Of a DNA stretch of 8,043 nucleotides, positions 1 through 6,078 are shown piece after piece (position 1 is the first letter of the stretch; every line of letters starts with the position of its first letter). The DNA lies in the NCBI GenBank assembly GCA_017622635.1, contig JAGAQS010000244.1:1-8043 (forward strand), read 5' to 3'. A program made the translations under genes and the position numbers. Under the pieces are notes generated by a model. The model worked only from the letters and a program-made list of their open reading frames with translations, searched no databases and was not told the origin of the DNA. This DNA comes from Ruminococcus sp. (lineage in GTDB: Bacteria; Bacillota; Clostridia; Oscillospirales; Ruminococcaceae).

Positions 1-931
1 GGATATTTTCTTCGTCTATTCCGGTGAGTGTCACAACAGCGTCCGCATCGTAAACACGTTCACCCTCTAAAACATCGTGGTCTGTACCGTCGGCACATGA
101 TATATTTACCTTGTTTAGTCTCTGGCTGAGTTCAAGACATCTGTTATAATCAATTTCTATGATTTTTACTTTTATGCCCATTTCTATAAGCTGTTGTGCA
201 AGATGATATGCCACACGTCCTCCGCCTATCAGAACAGCCGATTTTACACGCTTTTCACGGTATGCCGCACTTATGCTCTTGAAAAATTTGACCATGGCAC
301 TGTGTGAGGCTGTCATATGAATTTTGTCGCCTGCCCTCAGCATGAAATTGCCGTCAGGGATAATTACTTCATTGTTTCTCTGTACCGCACATATCAGCAC
401 ATCAAGACGCAGTCTTTTTGAAAGATGATTCAGTACAATTCCGTCGAGAATACTTCCGCTTGTTATTCTTATTTCGGCAAGGTCAACACGTCCCTTTGCA
501 AATGATTCAATGTTTATTGCTTCGGGATAACGCAGTATTTTTGCGATTTCATTGGCTGCATTGTAGTCAGGATTTACCATCATGCTTATTTTCAGATTGT
601 CACGCATAAATACAAGCTGTTGGTCAAATTCGGGATTTCTTACACGTGCAATGCAGTGGCGTGCCTTGAGTTCTTTTGCTATAAGGCATGAAAGTATATT
701 TACCTCGTCAGAGTTTGTAACGGCAATGAAAATGTCCGTTTTTTCGACGTTTGCTTCTTTAAGAATACTTACCTGTAAACAGTTTCCCGTTATTCCCATA
801 ACGTCATGGTCGTTTACAACATTTTCCGTTTTTGCTTCACTTGTGTCAATTACTGTCACATTGTGTTCTCCGCTGAGTACGTCTGCAAGAGTACTGCCGA
901 CTTTTCCGCACCCTACAATGATAATGTCCAT
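1..931 (-). CDS. trkA: Trk potassium uptake protein TrkA (partial, C-terminus beyond left edge)
   Basis: Peripheral NAD(H)-binding regulatory subunit of the Trk/Ktr potassium uptake system; it sits on the cytoplasmic face of the TrkH-type channel and gates it. The window holds 310 codons of an uninterrupted frame running off the left edge; the family is normally about 450 residues, so roughly the last third is missing. The first RCK_N Rossmann domain starts at once with GCGKVG (7-12) and an acidic ribose-binding residue at D29 (VTVIDTS). An RCK_C-like segment covers roughly 140-215 (ILDGIVL, IIPDGNFMLRAGDKI). A second Rossmann domain opens at about 232 with GGGRVA (236-241), where the last glycine of the motif is alanine, as is common in second lobes. 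ATG at 931 is preceded by GGAGG four bases upstream. A trkH partner would be expected outside the window. Confidence 0.93.
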   Translation of the reverse strand, partial: MDIIIVGCGKVGSTLADVLSGEHNVTVIDTSEAKTENVVNDHDVMGITGNCLQVSILKEANVEKTDIFIAVTNSDEVNILSCLIAKELKARHCIARVRNPEFDQQLVFMRDNLKISMMVNPDYNAANEIAKILRYPEAINIESFAKGRVDLAEIRITSGSILDGIVLNHLSKRLRLDVLICAVQRNNEVIIPDGNFMLRAGDKIHMTASHSAMVKFFKSISAAYREKRVKSAVLIGGGRVAYHLAQQLIEMGIKVKIIEIDYNRCLELSQRLNKVNISCADGTDHDVLEGERVYDADAVVTLTGIDEENI

Positions 932-983
932 AATTCCTCCATTAGATTATATAGAATTTAAGAGTTTATAATACTCCGCTTTA

Positions 984-1012
984 ATTATAAACCTGCTGTT
1001 ATATTTTGTCAA
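984..1012 (-). promoter_or_regulatory. Consensus SigA-type promoter of trkA
   Basis: On the minus strand this reads TTGACA (1012-1007), a 17-bp spacer, then TATAAT (989-984), an exact match to the housekeeping consensus. It lies in the 109-bp gap after the XRE gene and about 50 bp before the trkA start, so trkA can be transcribed independently of the XRE gene upstream. Confidence 0.82.
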
Positions 1013-1040
1013 TAGAAAAAATATATTCAGAATCAAATAA

Positions 1041-1274
1041 TTATTCCGGAATGCTGAAAATTTCATCATATGATACATTGAGAATCTTTTTGATAAGAAT
1101 GATTTCGTCGGGGTATAGGTGACGCTGTCCTACCTCGATTTTTGCAACGGCACTTCTTGTGATGTCACAGCCGTTGAGTTGTAACTGTTGTGCGAGATAT
1201 TCCTGCGTTCTGCCGTTTTTTTCACGGAGTTTTCTTATGTTGTTTCCTACCTGAAATTCAATTTTTTTGTTCAT
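1041..1274 (-). CDS. Small XRE-family helix-turn-helix transcriptional regulator
   Basis: A 77-residue protein that is essentially one Cro/C1-type (XRE) DNA-binding domain. NNIRKLREKNGRTQEYLAQQ (helices 1-2, roughly residues 8-27) leads to the turn and recognition helix in DITRSAVAKIEVGQR, and the tail YDEIFSIPE closes the five-helix fold. No sensor or oligomerisation domain is present. The ATG at 1274 is chosen because AAAGGA (1290-1285) lies ten bases upstream; the in-frame TTG at 1283 would leave only about one base after that site. It is transcribed toward trkA but separated from it by a strong trkA promoter, and it diverges from the small-gene promoter at 1327. Its target is unknown; a palindrome at 1361-1378 in the divergent promoter region is a candidate operator. 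Confidence 0.86.
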   Translation of the reverse strand: MNKKIEFQVGNNIRKLREKNGRTQEYLAQQLQLNGCDITRSAVAKIEVGQRHLYPDEIILIKKILNVSYDEIFSIPE

Positions 1275-1284
1275 TGTAAACAAA

Positions 1285-1290
1285 TCCTTT
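1285..1290 (-). promoter_or_regulatory. Ribosome binding site fixing the XRE start at 1274
   Basis: Minus-strand AAAGGA ten bases before ATG 1274. The same AAAGGA-N10-ATG layout precedes the small gene at 1409 and the second XRE gene at 7564, which supports all three starts. Confidence 0.65.
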
Positions 1291-1326
1291 CATATAATTT
1301 CTATACTTTGTAAATTAAAAAAAGTA

Positions 1327-1355
1327 TTGACATTATTATAGGTTTGTTTTATAAT
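1327..1355 (+). promoter_or_regulatory. Consensus SigA-type promoter of the small gene at 1409
   Basis: TTGACA (1327-1332), 17-bp spacer, TATAAT (1350-1355): an exact consensus promoter facing right, in the divergent gap between the XRE gene and the small gene. The predicted transcript start is near 1362. Confidence 0.85.
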
Positions 1356-1360
1356 ATAAT

Positions 1361-1378
1361 TGCACCTGTATAAGTGCA
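1361..1378. promoter_or_regulatory. Imperfect 18-bp palindrome at the transcript start (candidate operator)
   Basis: TGCACCTGTATAAGTGCA has perfect 5-bp outer arms (TGCAC/GTGCA) and 14 of 18 positions symmetric. It sits over the predicted start of transcription of the 1327 promoter, where a repressor would block it. The neighbouring XRE protein is the natural candidate to bind, but that is inference. Confidence 0.4.
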
Positions 1379-1408
1379 GAAAGTACAGCAGGAAAGGATA
1401 TTGCCGTA

Positions 1409-1603
1409 ATGAAAATAAAAGTTTATTTTTATAACATGAGAAAAGGCGAGAACAGAAGTATTATTTTCAATATTGAAGATTATAACGAAATAGATAAATA
1501 TATTGACAACTGGATTGACGAACAGATTAAAAGTAAATTAAGTGACGATTTTTTTGACGACTGTTTCAGAAGTGATATCCGTTATTCGTGGTTTTTGTCA
1601 TGA
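1409..1603 (+). CDS. Hypothetical small acidic protein
   Basis: A 64-residue protein I do not recognise. It begins MKIKVYFYNMRKGE, which looks like an N-terminal beta strand, followed by an acidic stretch with many D, E, N and I residues (IEDYNEIDKYIDNWIDEQI, about 22-40) predicted mostly helical, and ends WFLS. No signal peptide, membrane segment or metal motif is visible. Support for it being a gene: an exact consensus promoter at 1327-1355, AAAGGA (1393-1398) ten bases before the ATG, and no better frame over the same bases. It diverges from an XRE regulator that may control it. No terminator follows; the next promoter begins 17 bp after its stop, so read-through into the 1679 gene is possible. 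Confidence 0.6.
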   Translation: MKIKVYFYNMRKGENRSIIFNIEDYNEIDKYIDNWIDEQIKSKLSDDFFDDCFRSDIRYSWFLS

Positions 1604-1619
1604 TTTGTTTACACAGGCG

Positions 1620-1648
1620 TTGACATATCGGAAAATCTGTTATATAAT
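1620..1648 (+). promoter_or_regulatory. Consensus SigA-type promoter of the small gene at 1679
   Basis: TTGACA (1620-1625), 17-bp spacer, TATAAT (1643-1648), an exact consensus. A TGTTTACA site (1606-1613) lies just upstream of the -35 box; its reverse complement occurs between the ribosome binding site and start of the XRE gene. Confidence 0.85.
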
Positions 1649-1678
1649 AGAATTATCAATTTTTCGGGAGGGTAATAT

Positions 1679-1855
1679 ATGCCTAAATTATCTGATATTC
1701 CTTTTGACAAGGCTGTAAAGGCAGGACAAAAGGCACTTGACGAACTGGAAAAAAGCGGACAGGAAAAGAAAGTTGTCGAAATCGTTTCCGAAAAAACGGG
1801 AATCAGCGAAAAGACAATAAATTCCGCACTTAAAACGGTAAAGAATATAAAATAA
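1679..1855 (+). CDS. Hypothetical small basic protein, possible HTH-like C-terminus
   Basis: A 58-residue lysine-rich protein from ATG 1679 to TAA 1853-1855, not recognised as a named family. Its N-terminal half is a charged helix (FDKAVKAGQKALDELEKSGQ, about 9-28). The C-terminal half, VVEIVSEKTGISEKTINSAL (about 32-51), has the spacing of a helix, a glycine turn and a second helix, resembling a minimal helix-turn-helix, but this is only by eye. The case for a real gene is strong despite its length: an exact consensus promoter at 1620-1648, a very good GGGAGGG site (1666-1672) six bases before ATG, and a canonical terminator starting three bases after the stop. It is therefore an independent single-gene unit between the 1409 gene and the Rpn gene. 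Confidence 0.75.
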   Translation: MPKLSDIPFDKAVKAGQKALDELEKSGQEKKVVEIVSEKTGISEKTINSALKTVKNIK

Positions 1856-1886
1856 AGAAAAAACGGCTGAATCGTCAGCCGTTTTT
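1853..1886 (+). repeat. Direct repeat, left copy (contains terminator)
   Basis: A 34-bp segment, TAAAG plus A-run plus the hairpin plus T-run, repeated at 2935-2969 with one extra A as the only difference. The similarity extends left through AATATAAAA (1844-1852 and 2923-2931) with a 3-bp insertion in the right copy. Confidence 0.85.
1858..1886 (+). terminator. Intrinsic terminator after the 1679 gene
   Basis: Stem ACGGCTGA / TCAGCCGT with an ATCG loop, preceded by an A-run (1858-1863) and followed by five T's (1882-1886). It starts three bases after the stop of the 1679 gene. Confidence 0.9.
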
Positions 1887-1919
1887 GACTATATCCACAT
1901 TAAACAGATTCATCTTTAA

Positions 1920-1948
1920 TTGACAAGATGATTTTTTTTTGATATAAT
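1920..1948 (+). promoter_or_regulatory. Consensus SigA-type promoter of the Rpn-family gene
   Basis: TTGACA (1920-1925), 17-bp spacer with an eight-base T-run or longer, TATAAT (1943-1948). It lies 27 bp before the ATG at 1975, implying a short leader of about 20 nt. Confidence 0.85.
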
Positions 1949-1974
1949 TAAAAGAACAAGGAGCGTGATAACCT

Positions 1975-2907
1975 ATGGTAAGAAATATTCGGACAAACCG
2001 TGAATATAAAGACAGATTGTTTACATTCATATTCGGAAACAATGACAACAAAGAATGGACTTTAAGTCTGTACAATGCCGTTAATGGTTCGGATTATAAG
2101 AATCCCGACGACATAAAGCTGAATACAATTGACAATGTTGTCTATATGGGCATGAAAAATGACGTTTCATTCCTGATAGGCGATACAATGAACCTCTATG
2201 AACAGCAGTCAACTTTTAACCCCAATATGCCCATGCGTTTTCTGATTTATGCAGGAATGTTGTACAGCAAGTACATAGAGGGTAATAACGGTTACTATCG
2301 TTTCAGTAACCGTCAGCAGAAAGCACCGACACCCAAATGTGTATGTTTCTACAACGGAACAGATGCCAAGCAGGACAGGGTTATTCTTAGTCTTGCAGAT
2401 ACTTTTGAAGAAAATTCCGCACCTGACATTGAAGTAAAAGTCACCATGATTAACATTAACTATGGACATAATAAAGACCTGTTGAATGCCTGTAAGCCTT
2501 TGAATGAGTATGTATGGTTTATTGATAAAATCCGTACCAAAGAAAAAAATATTGATATTGATAAAGCTGTTGATGAGGCATTGCATGAAATGCCTGACAA
2601 TTTTCTGATAAAGCCATTTATTATGGCAAATAAAGCGAAGGTGAAGTATATGTGTATAACTGAATATGATGAATCAAGAGCTATGTCTGAACTTCGTGCC
2701 GAAGAACGTGCAGAGGGTAGAGAAGAGGGCAGAGCAGAAGGTATAGTAGAGGGTATAGCCAAAGGTAAAGCAGAGGGTAGAGCAGAGGGTATTCTCAATA
2801 CACTCTCAGGACTTGTAAAAGACGGTATTCTAACTTTGTCCGATGCAGCCAAAAGAGCAGACATGACGGTTGCGGAGTTTGAATCAAAAACGGGTTTGAA
2901 ATCATAA
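1975..2907 (+). CDS. Rpn / PD-(D/E)XK nuclease-transposase family protein
   Basis: A 310-residue member of the Rpn-like PD-(D/E)XK family, often labelled PD-(D/E)XK nuclease family transposase. Enterobacterial Rpn proteins are DNA endonucleases that promote RecA-independent recombination. The N-terminus NREYKDRLFTFIFGN (8-22) is typical of the group. The nuclease core can be read as an acidic D63 (KNDVSFLIG) followed by the E76-Q-Q78 strand (LYEQQST), the E-x-Q version of the E-x-K motif; SMxR-like MPMRFLIYAGMLYSKY (85-100) follows. Residues 243-272 form a repetitive EG-rich linker made of four-residue units. The last 38 residues (ILNTLSGLVKDGILTLSDAAKRADMT) resemble the C-terminal helix pair seen in many members. 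ATG 1975 has AAGGAG (1958-1963) eleven bases upstream. It is a single-gene unit with its own promoter and terminator. Nuclease activity is inferred from the family. Confidence 0.85.
   Translation: MVRNIRTNREYKDRLFTFIFGNNDNKEWTLSLYNAVNGSDYKNPDDIKLNTIDNVVYMGMKNDVSFLIGDTMNLYEQQSTFNPNMPMRFLIYAGMLYSKYIEGNNGYYRFSNRQQKAPTPKCVCFYNGTDAKQDRVILSLADTFEENSAPDIEVKVTMININYGHNKDLLNACKPLNEYVWFIDKIRTKEKNIDIDKAVDEALHEMPDNFLIKPFIMANKAKVKYMCITEYDESRAMSELRAEERAEGREEGRAEGIVEGIAKGKAEGRAEGILNTLSGLVKDGILTLSDAAKRADMTVAEFESKTGLKS
2638..2643 (+). promoter_or_regulatory. Possible internal ribosome binding site inside the Rpn gene
   Basis: AAGGTG, one base from AAGGAG, placed six bases before an in-frame ATG at 2650 (Met226). 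Confidence 0.35.
2650..2907 (+). CDS. Possible nested C-terminal Rpn product (RpnS-like)
   Basis: In-frame ATG at codon 226 would give an 85-residue protein lacking the nuclease core but keeping the EG repeat linker and C-terminal helices. In E. coli, rpn genes encode a small C-terminal protein from an internal start that binds and blocks the toxic full-length nuclease. Here the ribosome-binding-like AAGGTG with a six-base spacer and the position at the nuclease/linker boundary match that arrangement. No separate promoter is obvious. The product is an inference from one site and could be a chance match in an A/G-rich region. Confidence 0.3.
   Translation: MCITEYDESRAMSELRAEERAEGREEGRAEGIVEGIAKGKAEGRAEGILNTLSGLVKDGILTLSDAAKRADMTVAEFESKTGLKS
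2707..2790 (+). repeat. Seven-unit 12-bp tandem repeat encoding X-X-E-G units
   Basis: Seven imperfect 12-bp units encode RAEG, REEG, RAEG, IVEG, IAKG, KAEG and RAEG (residues 245-272). Being a multiple of three, gain or loss of units would change linker length without breaking the frame. Such EG-rich linkers are common in this nuclease-transposase group. Confidence 0.85.
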
Positions 2908-2934
2908 TGAACCTGAAAATATAATATAAAAGTC

Positions 2935-2969
2935 TAAAGAAAAAAACGGCTGAATCGTCAGCCGTTTTT
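2935..2969. repeat. Direct repeat, right copy (contains terminator)
   Basis: A 35-bp copy of the segment at 1853-1886, with one additional A in the A-run. The two copies bracket the Rpn gene, promoter included, in the same orientation. Confidence 0.85.
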
Positions 2970-2971
2970 TT
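2940..2971. terminator. Bidirectional terminator between the Rpn gene and spoIVA
   Basis: A perfect 32-bp palindrome apart from the ATCG loop: seven A's, CGGCTGA, loop, TCAGCCG, seven T's. It serves the Rpn gene from the left and the spoIVA operon from the right, ending two bases from the spoIVA stop. Confidence 0.92.
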
Positions 2972-2972
2972 G

Positions 2973-4448
2973 TTAAAGTATGAAACAGATAAGTCCCGAA
3001 CAGCCCTCGTTAATTACACGTTCAAGGGTCTCCTGTAATTTAAGTCTTGCATCAACAGGCATTTTGTAGAGTTTGTTGTGAAGTCCCTCGTTGACGAGTT
3101 CATGAAGTGATTTTCCGAAAATGTTGCTTTCCCATATTTTAGCGGGGTTGTCGTCAAAACCGTCAAGCAGGTACATGACAAGTTCTTCTGACTGCCTTTC
3201 CGTGCCTACAATGGGGCTGACGGTTGTGTTTATATTTGCTTTCATGAGGTGCAGGGACGGAGCGGTTGCTTTAAGTTTTACACCGTATTTTCCTCCCTGT
3301 TTTATAATTTTCGGTTCTTCGAGTGTCAGTTCTTCCATTTCGGGCATTACTATGCTGTAACCCGTTGCCTCCACTTCTGCCAAAGCCGGCTCTAAACGCT
3401 GATATTTTTTACGTATGTCATTGAGTTCCATAAGTAACGGCATCAGGTCACTTTCACTTTCTATTTCAATACCTGTTGCCTCACCGAGAATCTTATAAAA
3501 AAGACTGCTGTCAAGTTCGGCGTTAATGGTCACAGAACCGCTCCCCAAATCCATTGCGGAGATTTCGGCATTTATTATGTGCGGACACTGTGACATTGCT
3601 TCAACAGCCTTTTCCGCCTCACGTACAAGTTTTATATCCTTAGCGGCATTTCTTATACAATCAAGGATTTCCGTTTTAAGCCAGTGACCTTTTTCAAGTG
3701 AATTTATCCAGCGTGCAGTACGGATATTTATTTCTTTAATCGGGAAAGAAAAAAGTATTTCCCTCATTATGTTGCGTATATCGGATTCGTCGAGGTCGAG
3801 ACAGCTTACAGGTATTACTTTAGCGTCGTATCTGTCGGTAAGGCGTGAAGCAAGGTTTTTTGCCTCCTGTGACGACGGGTTAATTGTGTTGAGTATTACG
3901 ACAAAAGGTTTGCCGAGTTCTTTGAGTTCACGGATAACCCTTTCTTCACATTCTTCGTATTCGGAACGTGGAATATCAGAAATAGTACCGTCGGTTGTTA
4001 CAACAAGACCTATTGTCGAATGGTCTGTGATTACTTTCTGTGTACCGATTTCGGCAGCCATATTGAACGGTATTTCCTCGTCAAACCACGATGTCATAAC
4101 CATTCTCGGCATTTCGTTTTCTATGTAGCCGAGTGAACTCGGTACGATATAGCCCACGCAGTCTATCAGACGGACGTTCATTGTCGCACCGTCTCCGAGG
4201 TTTACTTCAACTGCATCTTCGGGTATGAACTTCGGTTCGGTGGTCATTATGGTTTTACCTGCTGCCGACTGCGGTAATTCGTCAACGGCACGTTCACGTT
4301 TGAACTCGCTTGTTATATTCGGAATTACCAGCGATTCCATGAAACGCTTTATGAAAGTTGATTTTCCTGTACGTACAGGACCTACAACGCCTATATAGAT
4401 ATCACCGTTTGTTCTTTCGGCGATATTGGTGTAAATATCTTTAACCAT
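2973..4448 (-). CDS. spoIVA: Stage IV sporulation protein A (spore coat morphogenetic ATPase)
   Basis: ATPase that polymerises on the forespore surface as the basement layer of the spore coat; made in the mother cell. The 491 residues match the usual size of about 490 and align with the Bacillus protein end to end. The N-terminus has IAERTNGDIYIGVVG, then Walker A GPVRTGKS (23-30), the sensor-threonine region KTIMTTEPKF (65-74) and the DCVG Walker B/G3-type motif (96-99). The middle and C-terminal domains carry WLKTEILDCI and IKQGGKYGVKLKATAPSLHLMK, and the end INEGCSGLICFIL matches the conserved C-terminus needed for assembly. ATG 4448 is preferred over 4466/4469 because AAGGAG sits six bases before it and nothing like a ribosome site precedes the others; it also restores the family length. 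It is co-transcribed with the sipL-like gene, 17 bp upstream. Confidence 0.97.
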   Translation of the reverse strand: MVKDIYTNIAERTNGDIYIGVVGPVRTGKSTFIKRFMESLVIPNITSEFKRERAVDELPQSAAGKTIMTTEPKFIPEDAVEVNLGDGATMNVRLIDCVGYIVPSSLGYIENEMPRMVMTSWFDEEIPFNMAAEIGTQKVITDHSTIGLVVTTDGTISDIPRSEYEECEERVIRELKELGKPFVVILNTINPSSQEAKNLASRLTDRYDAKVIPVSCLDLDESDIRNIMREILFSFPIKEINIRTARWINSLEKGHWLKTEILDCIRNAAKDIKLVREAEKAVEAMSQCPHIINAEISAMDLGSGSVTINAELDSSLFYKILGEATGIEIESESDLMPLLMELNDIRKKYQRLEPALAEVEATGYSIVMPEMEELTLEEPKIIKQGGKYGVKLKATAPSLHLMKANINTTVSPIVGTERQSEELVMYLLDGFDDNPAKIWESNIFGKSLHELVNEGLHNKLYKMPVDARLKLQETLERVINEGCSGLICFIL

Positions 4449-4454
4449 GTCTTT

Positions 4455-4460
4455 CTCCTT
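4455..4460 (-). promoter_or_regulatory. Ribosome binding site fixing the spoIVA start
   Basis: Minus-strand AAGGAG with a six-base spacer to ATG 4448, lying in the 17-bp gap after the upstream gene's stop. The longer reading frame starting at 4469 would overlap that stop and put this site inside its coding region. Confidence 0.8.
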
Positions 4461-4465
4461 TTTCA

Positions 4466-6016
4466 TCATGTGACAATCGGTATCAACAGCATACCGCCCG
4501 ATTCAAGTCTGTCGCCTGCGAGGTCGTTTTCTTCTATTACAGCGTTTACGCTTGTGCTGTAACGTTTTGCAATGTCCCATACTTCCTCGTTTTCGATACC
4601 GAAGTAAAGTTTTATTGCATAGTCACCGTCACGCTGTTTTTTTACCGAATCGTCAACGGAAATTTCCGTCAGTGCGTTTATTGAAGAACAGCTGTAGGCG
4701 GAAATTTTAGCCGATATTTCCGATTTTGCGGAAAGTATTCCCTCCGATGATATATTGTAGGAAACGTCTCTTATACTTATTTCGGCGGAAACCGTACAGC
4801 CCGAGAGGTTGTCAGGGAGGTTTATAGTCTCCTCAAAAGCCTCGTCCTTGTCGGGCATTGTTATCATGCCTGCATTGTCTCTTGCCGCCATTGAGTATGT
4901 GAGCATACCGCTTATTATAACAGATTTTCCGTCGTCGGACAGTCTTGTGTTTATGTTTTTCGGTGTACACCACATTGAATAGATTGTCTGCGGAACGTTG
5001 TCGCCCTCACTTATTTTTGCGGAATGTCTGAAACTTTCGTCATATATTACGGGTATCTGTTCGGCTTTTATTTCTGATACAAGTACACTGCACGGGTAGA
5101 CGGTTGAGAAAGCGTCCGTGCCGAGCATTACGGAAGCCGTTTTTACCGCACTGCATATCAGTCTTAACTCAATTTCACATTTGATAATACGGTTTTCTGC
5201 GTTTTTGTCCGCAGACGGTGTTATGTCACAGCTTACCACTTCGGGAATCACAGTACATTCAAATGTATCATCAATACCGTCTATATCTATAATCTGACTG
5301 TAAGGAAGTGAAAATGACAACGGTTCAACCGCACCACCGTCTTTTTCACATGAATAAAGCAGTTTTATTTCAACAGCACCTTTTGCAAGGAGTTTTCCCG
5401 AAATCATTTTCTTTTCACATTCGGGAGATACACAGCGTATATTTATTATACTCATTACGGGTGGCTGTGCAGGTGATATTTCTATTTCTTCGTTGAGTTG
5501 CAGTGTTTTTTCGGCGGAGATTTTTTTTGAAGCAAAACGTACAGGCGTTTTTTTAACCTGTATATTCATTCCGAAAGCGTCTGATATGACTTCCTGTGCA
5601 GTTTCACCGTTAACAGATATTTTTACCGATACCGCTCCCCTAAGGTCAAGACGGCGTTTGTTTACAGCACGGAAATTTATATGGTCTGTTTTCGGGGTAA
5701 GCCTTGCCGTGAGATTTTCACCGCCTTTGTTCAGTTCGACGGTTTTTGAGAAATTCTGTCTCTGTGTTACGCACTGTAATGAAGAACCGCCCTCACTGCA
5801 ATATAAAATTCTTATATCGCACCTGAGTTCATACGACAGCCTGTTATCTGTTATGGAATATCCGCTGATTACAGGAACAACCTCACAGCGTACCAGACGG
5901 AAAATATCGGGGTAATAGTCGGGAAGAATGTAATCCAGTTCCACACTCTGCTCCTGAACACCGTCATAAACGTTTTCGGCAGCGGGAACGGTTTCCCTGT
6001 TAATCTTAAAATCCAT
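4466..6016 (-). CDS. sipL: SPOCS (DUF3794) and LysM domain protein, SipL-like SpoIVA partner
   Basis: Likely the clostridial functional counterpart of SpoVID: SipL of Clostridioides difficile binds SpoIVA through its LysM domain and is required for coat assembly. The 516 residues contain repeated SPOCS/DUF3794 beta-rich modules: one around 35-160 (LDYILPDYYPDIFRLVRCEV), a second around 165-300, a third around 330-440 ending in SCTVSAEISIRDVSY-like strands. The C-terminal LysM spans about 463-516 (YAIKLYFGIENEEVWDIAKRY through GMLLIPI). No signal peptide or membrane segment, as expected for a mother-cell coat protein. ATG 6016 has a perfect AAGGAGG (6029-6023) six bases upstream. Its stop lies 17 bp before the spoIVA start, so the two partners are in one operon. 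The symbol is by domain layout and context. Confidence 0.9.
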   Translation of the reverse strand: MDFKINRETVPAAENVYDGVQEQSVELDYILPDYYPDIFRLVRCEVVPVISGYSITDNRLSYELRCDIRILYCSEGGSSLQCVTQRQNFSKTVELNKGGENLTARLTPKTDHINFRAVNKRRLDLRGAVSVKISVNGETAQEVISDAFGMNIQVKKTPVRFASKKISAEKTLQLNEEIEISPAQPPVMSIINIRCVSPECEKKMISGKLLAKGAVEIKLLYSCEKDGGAVEPLSFSLPYSQIIDIDGIDDTFECTVIPEVVSCDITPSADKNAENRIIKCEIELRLICSAVKTASVMLGTDAFSTVYPCSVLVSEIKAEQIPVIYDESFRHSAKISEGDNVPQTIYSMWCTPKNINTRLSDDGKSVIISGMLTYSMAARDNAGMITMPDKDEAFEETINLPDNLSGCTVSAEISIRDVSYNISSEGILSAKSEISAKISAYSCSSINALTEISVDDSVKKQRDGDYAIKLYFGIENEEVWDIAKRYSTSVNAVIEENDLAGDRLESGGMLLIPIVT

Positions 6017-6046
6017 ATATAGCCTCCTTGAAAATTGCTTTGTGAT

Positions 6047-6075
6047 ATTATATTCACCGTTGAGTACAAGTATTC
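6047..6075 (-). promoter_or_regulatory. Candidate SigE promoter of the sipL-spoIVA operon
   Basis: On the minus strand GAATACT (6075-6069), a 14-bp spacer, AATATAAT (6054-6047). Against the SigE pattern (K-M-A-T-A-T-T, 13-15 bp, C-A-T-A-C-A-x-T) this fits 6 of 7 in the -35 and most of the -10, although the leading C of the -10 is absent. SigE control is what is known for spoIVA. No SigA promoter with proper spacing was found here for this operon. Confidence 0.5.
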
Positions 6076-6078
6076 CGC

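Noticed and set aside
418..971. Plus-strand open frames of 63 and 129 codons
   Set aside because: Both lie antisense over the clear trkA frame, with low-complexity serine/phenylalanine-rich translations and no ribosome site.
1361..1408. Riboswitch or attenuator in the leader of the 1409 gene
   Set aside because: Leader is under 50 nt with only one weak hairpin and no terminator-like alternative.
1875..2075. Minus-strand 66-codon frame over the Rpn promoter and start
   Set aside because: Antisense to a recognised gene, no ribosome site, translation unlike a folded protein.
2209..2864. Minus-strand frames across the Rpn gene
   Set aside because: Antisense shadows; the serine/proline-rich repeat in one is the complement of the EG-coding repeat.
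3121..4128. Plus-strand frames within spoIVA
   Set aside because: Antisense shadows of a fully conserved protein; no promoter or ribosome site.
4449..4469. Longer spoIVA starting at 4469 or 4466
   Set aside because: No ribosome site before these ATGs, overlap with the upstream stop, and the family starts near Met at 4448.
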